NCBI RefSeq assembly: GCF_029784155.1
Contig: NC_073691.1
Coordinates: 61,393,746-61,457,745 of the forward strand
Direction of reading: 5' to 3'
Length of the DNA stretch: 64,000 nt
Source of the DNA: Uranotaenia lowii
Lineage: Eukaryota; Arthropoda; Insecta; Diptera; Culicidae
Shown here: piece by piece, positions 24,301 to 36,300 of the stretch
Layout of the letters: every line of letters starts with the position of its first letter
Position numbering within the stretch: position 1 is the first letter of the stretch
The notes under the pieces: generated by a model
Seen by the model: the letters and a program-made list of their open reading frames with translations, nothing else
Databases searched by the model: none
Told to the model about the DNA's origin: nothing
Program-made: the position numbers and the translations under genes

Positions 24301-27300
24301 AATTGTCAGAAAATGGCGATTGTTTCAAAGTAGCTCGAAAAACCATCTGGGAATAAGCTCTCGTTAAAACATTCAAATAAACAAAACTCACTTTACATGC
24401 GATTTACTTGGAAACATTTATTTTAACGTTTCAGATAAATAGAACACAAATCCCTTAACTTTTCGGCGTTTTCTCCTTGAGACTTGAGCCATTTGGAAAC
24501 CTCTATCTGATCTCTCGGAAGTCTGCACCCGGACATTGTACAGATCCATTGTGCTGCTCGGATATTCTTTGAAACTTTGAGCTTCCAGCTTCCGGCACAC
24601 TTTTGCAGGAGAGCTGCTCCCAGGAATGAACACACGTCCTCCAAGATTCATTGGTAAAGCGCAGCAAACAGCAAATATCCCGGGATTTGTTTTCGAGCTC
24701 CTGCTCAATGAAGCAAACTGAATGTCCTTCCAGGTTTAGCTATACATTTTGAGAATAGAATAAATAAGTTAAACATTTGTTTTTCTAAATCCATTTTTAA
24801 TAAAATAACTCACCTTTTACTATTAAGGAAGAGGAACTTCCAGTTTGTTTACATGAGAAATTCAGATATGATTTTTTTCTTTTTTTCAGACACTTTTTGA
24901 CATTTCTGTGGTTTTATTCAGAGCATTTCTGACTTATTCAAGAGAACTAATTCTGGAGGCTTGGAAATTGCTTTAAAGCGGTCTTTAAAACCCATATATA
25001 AACGAGGGATAAAATTGATCTTGGAACATGGCATGGTTTTATCAGAAGGTTGAGTAGTTGCTGTATAGCTATCCTAGAGATAGTTTATATAAAGGTCTTG
25101 TAAAAAATCGCTTCAGAACCATCAACTCTTGCTCAATTCTTCTAAAAAACCTTCCCTTTTTCTTTTAAAACCCCGAAGCATTAAAAATGTTGCTTGGGTA
25201 TGTTAATTTTTGTGAACATTTGTCAGCAAAAACAAATTTAAATTTGTCTGGAACATTCCCACGACCTGTTTCCAAGTAAAATTTTTGACCTAAAATGTGC
25301 CCGAAGTCAGCCTTGACATAGGTTTCATCGTCTATCAGAAGGCACGCGTCGAACGTGGTCAGTAGGGGAGAATTGTACAGAACGCACCAGCGAGGTAAGA
25401 TGGCCTACGCAACTAAATTGCTTAAATACACGCTACTATGACTTCACATTATGTATTTTTTCGCTCTTATTGTTTAAAAAAAACGGCTTTTCAATTTTTT
25501 AAGTAAAAACGAGCACTATATAGACGTAAATTTGAAGATATTGAAAAACTGTATGGAGCTGGGTTAACCGTGTAAATATTATCGCTTTCCATGCAAGGTT
25601 TTGTAAAAAACTTATTTATACATTGAAGGAAAATGGCAGTTCCTTGAATGTTTACATTTATGGACTACCTAATGATTACGAATAAATACATTAACTTGGC
25701 TTATTTTCTCCAAAAATACTAAAAATAATAAAAGAATCATTTGGGGTAAAATCCACTATGAAACTCTTCTAAAAAATTGTTGACTAATAAAATAAAAGGA
25801 CGTATTCATTATTCTCATCATTTAATATAAAAAAATAAAACAGGCCTTATTTTCGCAAGTCATGATAATTTGCACGTTCCAATTAAAAAAAACATTGAAT
25901 TTCAATGGAGTCAAAATCCCATAAGATGATTATTTGTAGAATTCATTACAACTTTAAACAATTACTATTTACTGCTTTTACCTTTTTCATAATTTAGTCA
26001 AGGCCTGAAAACCATAACATAACGCGAATGCTGGGATGCCAGAAGCAAATATTTTTCTGAAATACCATTTTTTTGCAGGTGTAATTGTACAAAACAAAGC
26101 TAAGAAGAAGATTTTACTAATGTTACTTTGAAACAAAAGTTACTCGAAGAACTATTTTTTGATATCATTTTCAACACAATTATCATTAATCATCAGTTCA
26201 TGTTAACATTCTTAAATCTACAATGTTCACAACGAAATAATCTTTTAGGTATACTTTAATTTAAAAAAAAATCATGAAATGAACACCAACCTACATGATA
26301 CGTTATTCTTAAAATGTAAAAACAACAACTAGTTTTCCCCCCAAAGTTGGAATTATATGCAGAGATTTTTGAATTTGAAAAGAAACGAACATTTGGCATC
26401 CCTGCTGCAGATGACAAAAACAAAGAAACTTACATAGTGAGTTTTGCAAATTTTATGATGGACGAAATTCAAACTACTCTCCAATCGAAGTGAATTTTTC
26501 ATAGAATTATTGCCTGGACATTGCAATTTATCAAAATTAATTAGAGAATTAATATCAGTTATCGTTCATCAAAATCGTATCGTATAGGGTAACGGACTTA
26601 TTTTGGACCGGGTACATATTTTGGACCACCTTTCAGCTTTTTTCCAATATTTCCCTCATAAAACATTTTAATCATGATTTTTTTTAACAAATATAGTTAA
26701 AGCTACTTCTTATGATTCTAATCGTATCTAACATTCAATTTAAATAAGATGATAAGGGAGAGAAAATATGAGATAAAGTTTTCAATTTTTACAGTTGAGC
26801 CGAATTAAGCCCATTTCAGGAGGACGTGCCATTATTGAAGTCAACTTTCAAGAAGTTTTATGCCTAGCTGTGATGAATTTAACAACTACAAACATGTTCA
26901 AAGCTATGAAAAAACACTTGAAAACTAGTTTGCAAGCTTGAAGAACCAAAAAAACTTGTTTTGATACCAAATTTACCCATGTCGAAAATAGGTCCTACTA
27001 AATTCCTTAGGGACTTATTTTGGACCACTCAACATAACCTGGGTATTGTACTTGATGTTAAATGTTCATGAATGTAATAAGACGTTGAACAACGATATGA
27101 AAAGAATTTTGAACACTATTTTGAACGCTTACTAAAAATAAAGTTTGGAATTTTGGTATTATTTCATACAATTAACTACACCCATAGAAGAGGTTGCAAA
27201 AATCCAATGCCTATTTAGCACATCTCTGTGCCGATAATGCGCTGAAATGTGCACTGTGCCGAAGATGATATGTTTGAAAAACCGTAACTGGCATAAGGAC

Positions 27301-30300
27301 TCGGCTCCCAACTAAAATGATGCATGACCACTACATTCAAGCAAAACAAGAAAAACATTTTATGAGATTTCGTTCCTATTGGATAATTCATCCCAGAAAC
27401 AAGAAAATAAAAATATAAACCACAGCGCCCGTAGGAAGAATCGAACTCAAATCACTAACTAAATGGTCTTGCCAGACCGATATCTTAACCAGTGTACTAT
27501 TTGAGCTTCATGCAGGTAGAGGGATATTTGTCATAGGCATTCTGCCACCGATCAATCACAAAAGAAACGCACGACAGTGGCTTCCCGGCGTTTGGCCTCC
27601 TTTCAAGGTATTCATTTGTCTTGCGATGGAAACGGGAAAGGGAACGGGAGTGGAGGAAACGGGAAACCCATTGAATGAGAACTGTGCTTTGCTTACTGCC
27701 TGCTATTACATACACACGCTACATATACACAGCTGCTAAAGCCGGGCAGCTTGGCCAGTGCTTGTTTGCCGGTGAATTGAAGGAATATATTCTTGTTGGT
27801 TTTGCTACATACACAAGCACAGCTTAGCCGTGGTTGTTTGCCGGCGAATTGAATTGAAGGAATGTTTTTTTTTGTTGTTGCTTTTACTGCATACACACGC
27901 ACAGCTCGGCCGTGGTTGTTTGCCAGTGGATTGAAGGGATTGAATTAGAAGGATGTTTTTGTTGTTGCTTTTGCTACATTCACACGCACAGTGCTCGGTT
28001 CGCTGGCTGCCTGGTGTTGGCCGGTATTTATTTCCATCCTTCTTCGTCTTGTGATGCGATAGGGAGGGACGTGAAAGCGTTTTTATTTTGTTTCTTTCAG
28101 ACATACGCAATTCGGTTAACTTGGGAGATTAATGCCGGTGGGAGCAAATCGAATCAGCACCGATCGCGTTATCTTCTTGTACCAATGATGCTATGTAATT
28201 GACTACACGCCATTGGCACAGAGGCTGAATTTTGGGTGTAGCTAAGGCCCAAACCCGCCTTTAAACGGGGTTTATTTCAATCGACATAAACCCAAGCCAA
28301 TGATTGTTTTAACTTACTTTCAGAACTTTAAACCTTGTTGATCTTACAATCCACATTAATGGCAACTGTTTGATAAGCATTTGTCAAAAGCAACAGCTTA
28401 AAGAAGCTTTAAAACATGAAAAAGGTGAACATGCACGATTTTTTAATTAAGTCATTATTTTTTATGCTTCATAATAAATTATTGACAGTTTACTCTAAAG
28501 GTTGCAACCATTCGATAACAACCGATGATTTACGAAAAAAAAAATTATACTTGGTTAGATAGAATAGACGAAATATAAACCCCGTCTAAAGGAGGGGAAA
28601 AACCGAGGAAAAACCAACAATAAATCGGCAAATATGTAACGAGTTCAATTTTTGTAACAGTTTCAACAAACAAGTGTACCTAAATAGAGGCTGGGGAAAA
28701 GTCGAAGAAAGTTAGTTCAGGAACAAATTAACGTGAACAAATCAAACTTAACTACAAGAATGACAAAGGAAAAGAATTGCTGCATTATTCGCATAATTGC
28801 GCATCAATGGCTGTCGTAAATATAGCTAAATTTAGATTTAGTTTGAGGGTGGTCCAAAATAGATCCAAAAGGTGGTCCAAAATAGAAACGTGGTGGTCCA
28901 AAATAACGACCAGAGTAATGATCGAAAAAATGAGTTTTTAGGCTTAAATCTTGTTATATTGCAACAAACGACGACATGTATCGATAGAAAAAGTCTCTAT
29001 CGTTGTAATGAACGGATAAAGCAGTCAAAAATTGTAACATATACTTTTTTAATTCAGAAAATAGTATAGCCACTTCCCAAAGCGGTCCAAAATTGGTCCG
29101 TTACCCTATTTGCTTTTATTGTATTATTTTGAGCAGAATATAAAACATGTTTTTTGAATGCTTTTTCCCACTGTGATTTCGTACTGCTATTCCCAGTGGT
29201 TTGTTTGTTTACATTTTAGAAGTGAAGTTTAATTTTAAAAAAATGGGAAGAAACTACGTTCGAAAAACAACGCGGCAATCCTGGACGAAATCCAGTTTGA
29301 AAGCGGCTATTAAGGCGCTTAGATTGGGCGTATCCATATCTGCTGCATCCAAGCTTTATGCCGTACCGAAAAGGACTTTGCTGCGCTATCAAAAAAGGCA
29401 AGCTGAAAACGGAAAGTTGGAGATCTGTCGGATGGGTCGGTTTAAATCCGTATTTACACAACAACAGGAACTGGAATTAGTGAATCACACCATTCAAATG
29501 GCGAACAGTGGGTATGGACTAACACATAAGGACATCCGAAGAATAGCCTTCGAAAAAGCAGGAAAACTCGGTCTTGATCACCCGTTTAATCGAGAGAAAG
29601 AGCTAGCAGGATCGGATTGGCTACGATCTTTCCTCAAAAGACACCCGGAACTTAAGTTGCGAAAGGCCGAAAATACATCTTTAGCGCGTATAAAAAGCTT
29701 CAATAAAACAGCAGTGAATTCATTTTACCAGTTGCTTCGAAAAATCTTCTCTGAACATAATTATTCCCCGGAACAAATATGGAATGTTGACGAAACAGGA
29801 TTTAGTACGGTAAGCTTAGTGTTTTACAAAAAAAATTAAAAAATAACATTATTTGCACTTTTAGGTTCAAAATAGATCACAAAAAGTATTCGCTAAAAAA
29901 GGACAGCGTCAGGTATCCGGAGTTTCATCTGGTGAAAGGGGCACGAACACAACCGTAATAATGGCTATGTCCGCGTCAGGCACCTTTGTTCCACCTGCAT
30001 TTGTATTTCCTCGAGCCAGAATGAACGATACCTTGAAAGTTGGAGCTCCTGAACGTTCTTTATTCATGTGTCATCCTAGTGGGTGGAGCAACAGCAACAC
30101 TTGTAGTTTGTGGTTTGAACTCTTTTTAGATTTTGTTAAACCAACAGCCGAGCGACCAGTGCACAGTGGTGCAGAACATCAATCTAGCTGTACGAAATTA
30201 ATAGCGCCCAGGGATGAAGAGATAGACATTTGATGTCTTCAGCAACATTGTTCAGTTTTTCAAGGAGCATATTCTAGTGTCAAAATTTTTGCCGAGGGGT

Positions 30301-33300
30301 CCATTGATAGCGAGATAAAAATGCTAACTTTTTTGTTTTTCAAATTAGGGCTTTGATGTCTTCGACAAAGTTGTTTGTCTGATCAAAATACATAAGTTTG
30401 TTCAATATGTCAAAGTCCTATCACATTACCCTCAGGAATTACAGTCAAAGTAAAAAAAATCTCTTGAAAAAACAGTTTTTTGAACCTGACACGTTGTAGA
30501 TTGGATAGAATGGTTCGTTGTCTTTGAAACAAAGTAGTAACAAGCCACGATCTACAATTGTCTCATACATTATGATGGGTTTAGAAGTTACTGAAGCCCT
30601 ATAGAAAGCATTTACTGTATTTTATTGGCAATTTTGGAAGGCTCGTTCATCGAAAAGTGCACATTTTCGCAACACCTTCTTTTTTGTGATTATTTTTTAT
30701 GATAAGCGGAACCATTTCCATTTGAAATTAGCGCGGAAATCGGTGGAACTAGTAAAGATTTGAATGATTGAAAATACACATTTTATGTAAAAATTACCTA
30801 TTTTACTTATAGAAAAAACGTTAAAACATTTAATTGACTAATAAAATGTTGCAGTTTTCTTTTATATATTTTGCCATATCTCAAGCCATCAAGAATATAA
30901 AAAAAAGAAATCGCAAGAAACCAAAATCTGACATTGTGAGTGATGTTCTGTGTGTGCAATGCGGAACTTTGTTCAGCTCATCTGTTAATGGATCCGAATG
31001 GAAGAAGTGCCTTCGATGCGATATTTGGTTTCATGAAACCTGCAATGGATCTGATTTTACTACCTGCAGCACTTGTTTTTGATTTGAACCTAAAATAATT
31101 CAGATAAATGTAAGTGAAATATGAAATGATTATTCACCTAAAAGTTGAACTATATATGTGAAATGAAATAAATGTTTTTTTGGCTACGTAAGTAAAAGTT
31201 TTTTTTTTTCAAAAAAATTTATCCGAAGTGAAATGACTCGCAGAATAGAACGATATTTCCCTGGCGGTATCACCATAAGGTGCATTTACGGCTACAAACA
31301 GGTTTATTCTTAAACTTTAGTCGAGTGTGGCTCGTTTTGGTGTTCTGTTATCTTATTTAGGTCAACTGAGTCACTTGCTCAATAGTATTTAAATATTTTG
31401 TCGTCACTGAAGTAACTGTGTCACTTCAAGGAACTGGACTGAATTTACAGAATAGGCCTCTTTGTAGCCTGATACCGTTAAATGATAATGACACCGTCAG
31501 AGAATATTTTGGCTCATTCTGCAGGTTGAGTAATAGCCCTTCGTCGTTCTGGCTCCAGAAAGCGCTTGAGACAAGAAAACCCAGTCCAAAAAAGCTACTA
31601 AATATCATCTGACGTTTCTTGAATAAATTGCCAAATGCAACCTGCAAGACGTAGTGAAATTTTCCGAGTCATTCGTCACGCCAAATAAGTTTCGGATGCA
31701 CAATTGCTGCAACAAGAAACGCCTCATATCTTTCGAACAGAATGAGACCTGTGAATCGGTGCAGTTATTCAAACGGAGAAACCACTTCGTAGTTTAAATA
31801 AGCTTTAGTGTTTGCAAGATTATTATATTTTTTGATATATCCTACCTTGCAAATCTGTCAAAATTGATCCAAAAATTCACGATAACTTCCAAAGTAATTA
31901 TCACATTCCGAAAGCTACAAGTGAAGTTTTGTTACAACATTGTTGCTCTTTCATTCTTGAAAATTATAGTTTGCTTCGATTTTATCACATTAAATCTTTC
32001 TAAGCCAACTAAATATAACAAATACTTATTAGTTGCTGATGCTCAGATTTGTTCATAGTGGAAAACGGTCAAGATGTTTTGGTAGCTGTAATGAGTCGCT
32101 GGTTGCCCATGTTGTTCGCAAGACTCGAGGCACGTCTCAAGATCCCCGAACAAAACGGGGGACCTATGATTCGTTGCATCAATCAAAATAATGCAACCAT
32201 TGTCCACTTTAAACTATGAATTTACTGTTGTGTGCATTGAACCCCATTATTATTATTCCGTTCTACCCCTTTGTTATGGTGCGTTGTTGCAACCAATTTT
32301 GGCGTTTTACCCCACAGCATGATTTAGAGCAGTTGCGATTTTTCATAAAAACTACATGAAAATCGATAATGTAAGTATAAATTACCTAGTAAGCATATGG
32401 TATACAGTTGCCTTGAGCGCTTTACATGTTCGATGTTCTTAAAAACCATGTATTAGCGCTGTAAATTGCGTTTATGCTTAACTGGTGCGTTTTGTACAGT
32501 TCTCCCCTACACTATAGGCAGCACCGGACTTTCTGACCAAATCACGGTCCGCCAGATTGGAATTCCTCTTAATCGTCTTCATAATTTTACCACGCAGTTT
32601 CCGGTCGACAGTTCCACTCCGAAGATTGGCTTGAGGTTTCCGAATCCTCGTCAATGTTTCCTTATACCGTTGATAACGTGCCATATGGTATTTCTGCAAA
32701 AAAGTGAAGTTATCTAAAAAAAAGTCTGACATTTATTTTTTACTTTTGTTTCATTAGCCATTACTTATACAATTCAAATGAATTTACTTATTGGTGTCTT
32801 TTCACAGCGTGCACTCAAAATCGATGGCTGCCGGTCGGCTCGAAAATGTCACACAAACCATCTCTAGGATACTGGAAGGATACGACATACGGTTACGGCC
32901 CAACTTTGGCGGTAAGTCCATTTTTTCTGAAACTCAATATTATTCAGGTGTTTTTCAAAGTATAACGACCATACATACAATGGTCAATTATCACTTTTCT
33001 TATTTGATCTCTTTCGAATTCAGTTCTCAAATACAACAACCCGTTATTAGTGAGCGCTGAGTTGAAAAATAAATGATAAATACCATGTCAATTAATTACG
33101 ATTTGGGTTAAGCATTTCCGTTTGGCCGCATTCAGACTGAAAAGCGCTGCCAAGTTTAATTGATTCCAAGACTGTAGCTGTCGCAACGCAAGAGCTTGAA
33201 CTAGAGTTGTAAGGCATTAAATTATGCTTTATTGATATGTTATAAAATGTCTATTGGCGTTTTTCTCTCTCATTCTTCACATTTAAATCGATAGAATGGT

Positions 33301-36300
33301 GTATGAAATAAAGTCTGTCGTCAATCGTAAAAACACAAAACTGTGGTTATAATCTCTAATGGCCATCTGCTTTTTCTTGCTACAGGCAAGAAATTTAGAA
33401 CTGATCCGTTTGGAATGTTAGCATTTCTAGGGATACACTTCAACAGAAACAGATTTTTTTTAAATTGTTTTCTTTTCACATACCTATTAGTTTAAAAATA
33501 TCTTTTTGAGTAAGTTCAGCTGATATTTGATTTTCTTTGTTTTTTTTATAGGTGAACCACTTCACGTAGGAATGGATTTAACAATAGCTAGTTTTGATGC
33601 AATTTCAGAAGTGAATATGGTAAGAGTTTCAATTCTAATTCGATCAACATTTGCCCGAAACATTCATTCATAAACTATATTTTTAAGCAAACTTGTTTCA
33701 ACGTTCACGCTTTCATTTAGGAATCATCACATCGTTTAGAATTTTCAGACCATTGAACTCCCTCATCTTATCAACTTTCCGTTCAGAGTCATATACCCAA
33801 ATATACAACTTATCCAATTCACTGTAGGTATGCATGAAAGGTGTAGCATATTATTCATCCTCACAATCCCCATCAGCTGATCCAAATTTGTCTCCTCAAG
33901 CGATTTTTTTAGTCATGCTCAGGAAAACTGACTTTCGCGGTGCTATTTTTAGGATTATACGATAACGATGTACCTAAATCAGTACTGGAAGGACGAACGG
34001 TTGGCGTTCAATGCCTATTCGATATGGCGTTCGGACGTTGCGGGGGCGTCCTCGTCTTCCGGTGGCGGTGGCCGTCAGTACGACCAAAATGGCGACATCA
34101 TGATCGACGACGACGGGGCCAACGATGTGATAACGCTGTCCGGCGATTTTGCCGAAAAGATATGGGTCCCGGACACGTTCTTCGCCAACGACAAGAACAG
34201 CTTCCTGCACGACGTGACCGAACGGAACAAGCTGGTCCGCCTCTCCGGGGATGGAACCGTCACGTATGGGATGCGCTTCACGACGACGCTGGCCTGCATG
34301 ATGGACCTGCACTACTATCCGCTGGACTCGCAGAACTGCACCGTGGAAATCGAGAGCTGTGAGTTGTCCTTTTATTTTTGTACAAATTAATTTCTAACGA
34401 CAATTAGTAGAATCTAAAACGCAACTTACCCCATGACCCCATTTAAAAAATAAAAAAGTTTCTTTTTTCAATTACTGTCTCAGATAGGGTCAACCATCAG
34501 CCATTTCAAAATAAAATTTCAATATCAGTTAGTAAAACTATTCCAACTTCTAGCGAGACAACGACACACATCTAGCCAAGATTGATTAACTGTGATAATG
34601 ACGAAATTACGTGGTTTTTGGGGTGGTTTTTATTTATTTATTTTCACCCGTCTTCTCATGCTGGATGTGTGACAAGTTTAATGTTTTCTCTTTAATTTTG
34701 TCGTCCCCCATTGTAGATGGCTACACCGTGTCAGACGTGGTGATGTACTGGCGCTCGACGCCGATTCGGGGCGTGGAGGAAGCGGAACTGCCCCAGTTCA
34801 CCATCATAGGTTACGAAACTAATGATAGGAAAGTGAGTATGAATTTCATCTCTTGGAAAAAAGAAAACACATTGAAACTTTTAACAGAAGAGCTTTTTTA
34901 AAAGCAAGCGAACAGCAGAAAATAACTTTTTCTAAGAAAGATTCGCTAGTTTAACGTTTCAGTCTACTTTCATTCGATCATCCTCATTAATTATCTTATA
35001 TATAAAAATGGAGGCGTTTTCTTTGTTACAACATCACGTATGAATGGTCGATCGAAAGAGGACGAATGACAGCTGCTGTTAAAATCCTCTCTAAATAAAT
35101 CAAATTAGAATTAGAATTAGTCGATCGAAATGAAGTGAAATTTGGTATCCGAAGGTTTTTTGGGTCAGAGATGGTTTGTATAATAGTTTCAAGAATCTAA
35201 TTTTTTATGGAAGGTGGACCAAATACAAATTCAACTTTGTTTGTTACGATTTCCATAAGAATCGATTCGCAATCACGATGAATTTTAGAGCGTGTAGATG
35301 AAATCAAACATTTATTACGATTTATACATTAGCAGGTAAAACGAAGTTTACCGGGTCAGCTAGTTTAAAAAAAAATAATTAAATCGCTTACTCTTAATCA
35401 GTTAGCGGTCACTGCTATATGAGCCGAAAAATGTATTTTAAGCCTAAGCCGCTAATCGCTAATCGCTCCTGTTGACTAACAATGTTATTTGGATTTACAG
35501 TACACATTTTTCTGTTCATTCATTAACATTACAAGCTGTTGGATTAGTCTATAGACTAGTGTGTTGCAACTGCTAAAGTCAGGTTTTTTTTAGGTTTTAT
35601 TAGTGACACATTAGTGGTGTGGAATCAAGAATGCCTTTATCACGACGAGCCATGGTACTCTCGGAAAAGATAGTGGAAGAAGATATGAATGTATGTCGGA
35701 TGAAACTTGGAGGATGGTCGATGATCGGCAAAAGTCGCAATTTAGCAGGCATGTACCGGATCAGCCAAAGCAGCTGCTCGCTTACGATATGCAAAGTTGC
35801 AAAAGGCAGTTAAACGAGCTTTTAGACGAGACAAGAGAGCCTGGACAAACTCCCTAGCCGAAGAGGGAGAAAGAGCCGCCGCCATTGGAGATATCCGATT
35901 ACTTTATGACATTTCTCGCCACCTTGATGGTACAAAGACTAATGTAAGAATTCCGCTGAAAGACCGAGCAGGTCAGCTATTGACGGATCGAAGAGATCCG
36001 CTCAAGCGTTGGACTGAGGATTTTGAACCATTCTTCCGAGTCACAAATAGCGATGGCCAACAGGATTCGCAGCTCGAAGCGTCCTTGCTGGCTGAAAAAA
36101 AAGCGACAATCAAAGACATGAAGTCCAACAAAGCGCCTGGAATCAATTGCATTCCTACTGAAATGCTCAAAGCCGACTCTGCCTTGTCAGCACAAATGTT
36201 GCACCGTCTCTTCGCTGACATTTGGGATACTGCAACACTTCCGGCCGCCTGGATGTAGAGTTTCCTCGTGAAGGTTCCGAAGAAAGGAAACCTGACCGAG

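Larger units (their letters stand above)
26587..29106. mobile_element. 2.5-kb TIR element with TTTTGGACC arrays, family unknown
   Basis: It opens GGGTAACGGACTTATTTTGG and closes AAAATTGGTCCGTTACCC, flanked by TA (26585-26586 and 29107-29108). TTTTGGACC or its complement recurs at least seven times, concentrated near both ends (for example 26602, 26630, 27012, 28852-28905 and 29083), like clustered transposase sites. No transposase gene is visible. The centre holds a SINE head and a GC-richer tandem repeat. TA duplication suggests mobilisation by a Tc1/mariner/pogo-type enzyme. Confidence 0.85.
25365..32507 (+). mobile_element. 7.1-kb pogo-like DNA transposon, TA duplication
   Basis: The termini GGGGAGAATTGTACAG at 25365 and CTGTACARTTCTCCCC-type at 32507 (about 28 bp, two or three mismatches), with flanking TA at 25363-25364 and 32508-32509, bound it inside the mariner. 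It encodes a CENP-B/pogo-type transposase at 29243-31083 on the + strand. Much of its length is due to a nested 2.5-kb element (26587-29106) and another insert near 30163-30780. Its own backbone is perhaps 4 kb. Its TIRs share TAGGGGA with several MITEs in this window. Confidence 0.88.
23284..32730 (-). pseudogene. Mariner (ITmD37E-type) transposase split by two insertions
   Basis: Three minus-strand pieces form one gene. 32730-32510 has the N-terminal HTH region ([30 protein letters not shown]). 25362-25202 has [20 protein letters not shown] with the first catalytic Asp, through [14 protein letters not shown]. 23653-23284 has [14 protein letters not shown] residues, then [16 protein letters not shown] and [18 protein letters not shown] with the catalytic Glu. 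Removing the pogo-like insert joins AAYSV to LTTFD in frame, although about 45 residues of the second HTH region were already lost. Stops and shifts make it inactive. TIRs were not located. Confidence 0.85.

Noticed and set aside
27805..28110. Minus-strand frame with repeated [13 protein letters not shown] peptide
   Set aside because: It is a translation of the local tandem repeat; no family resemblance.
33940..34362. Alternative-frame and antisense open frames over Lcch3 exon 4
   Set aside because: Shadows of the real exon, whose own frame has conserved Cys-loop residues and valid splice sites.
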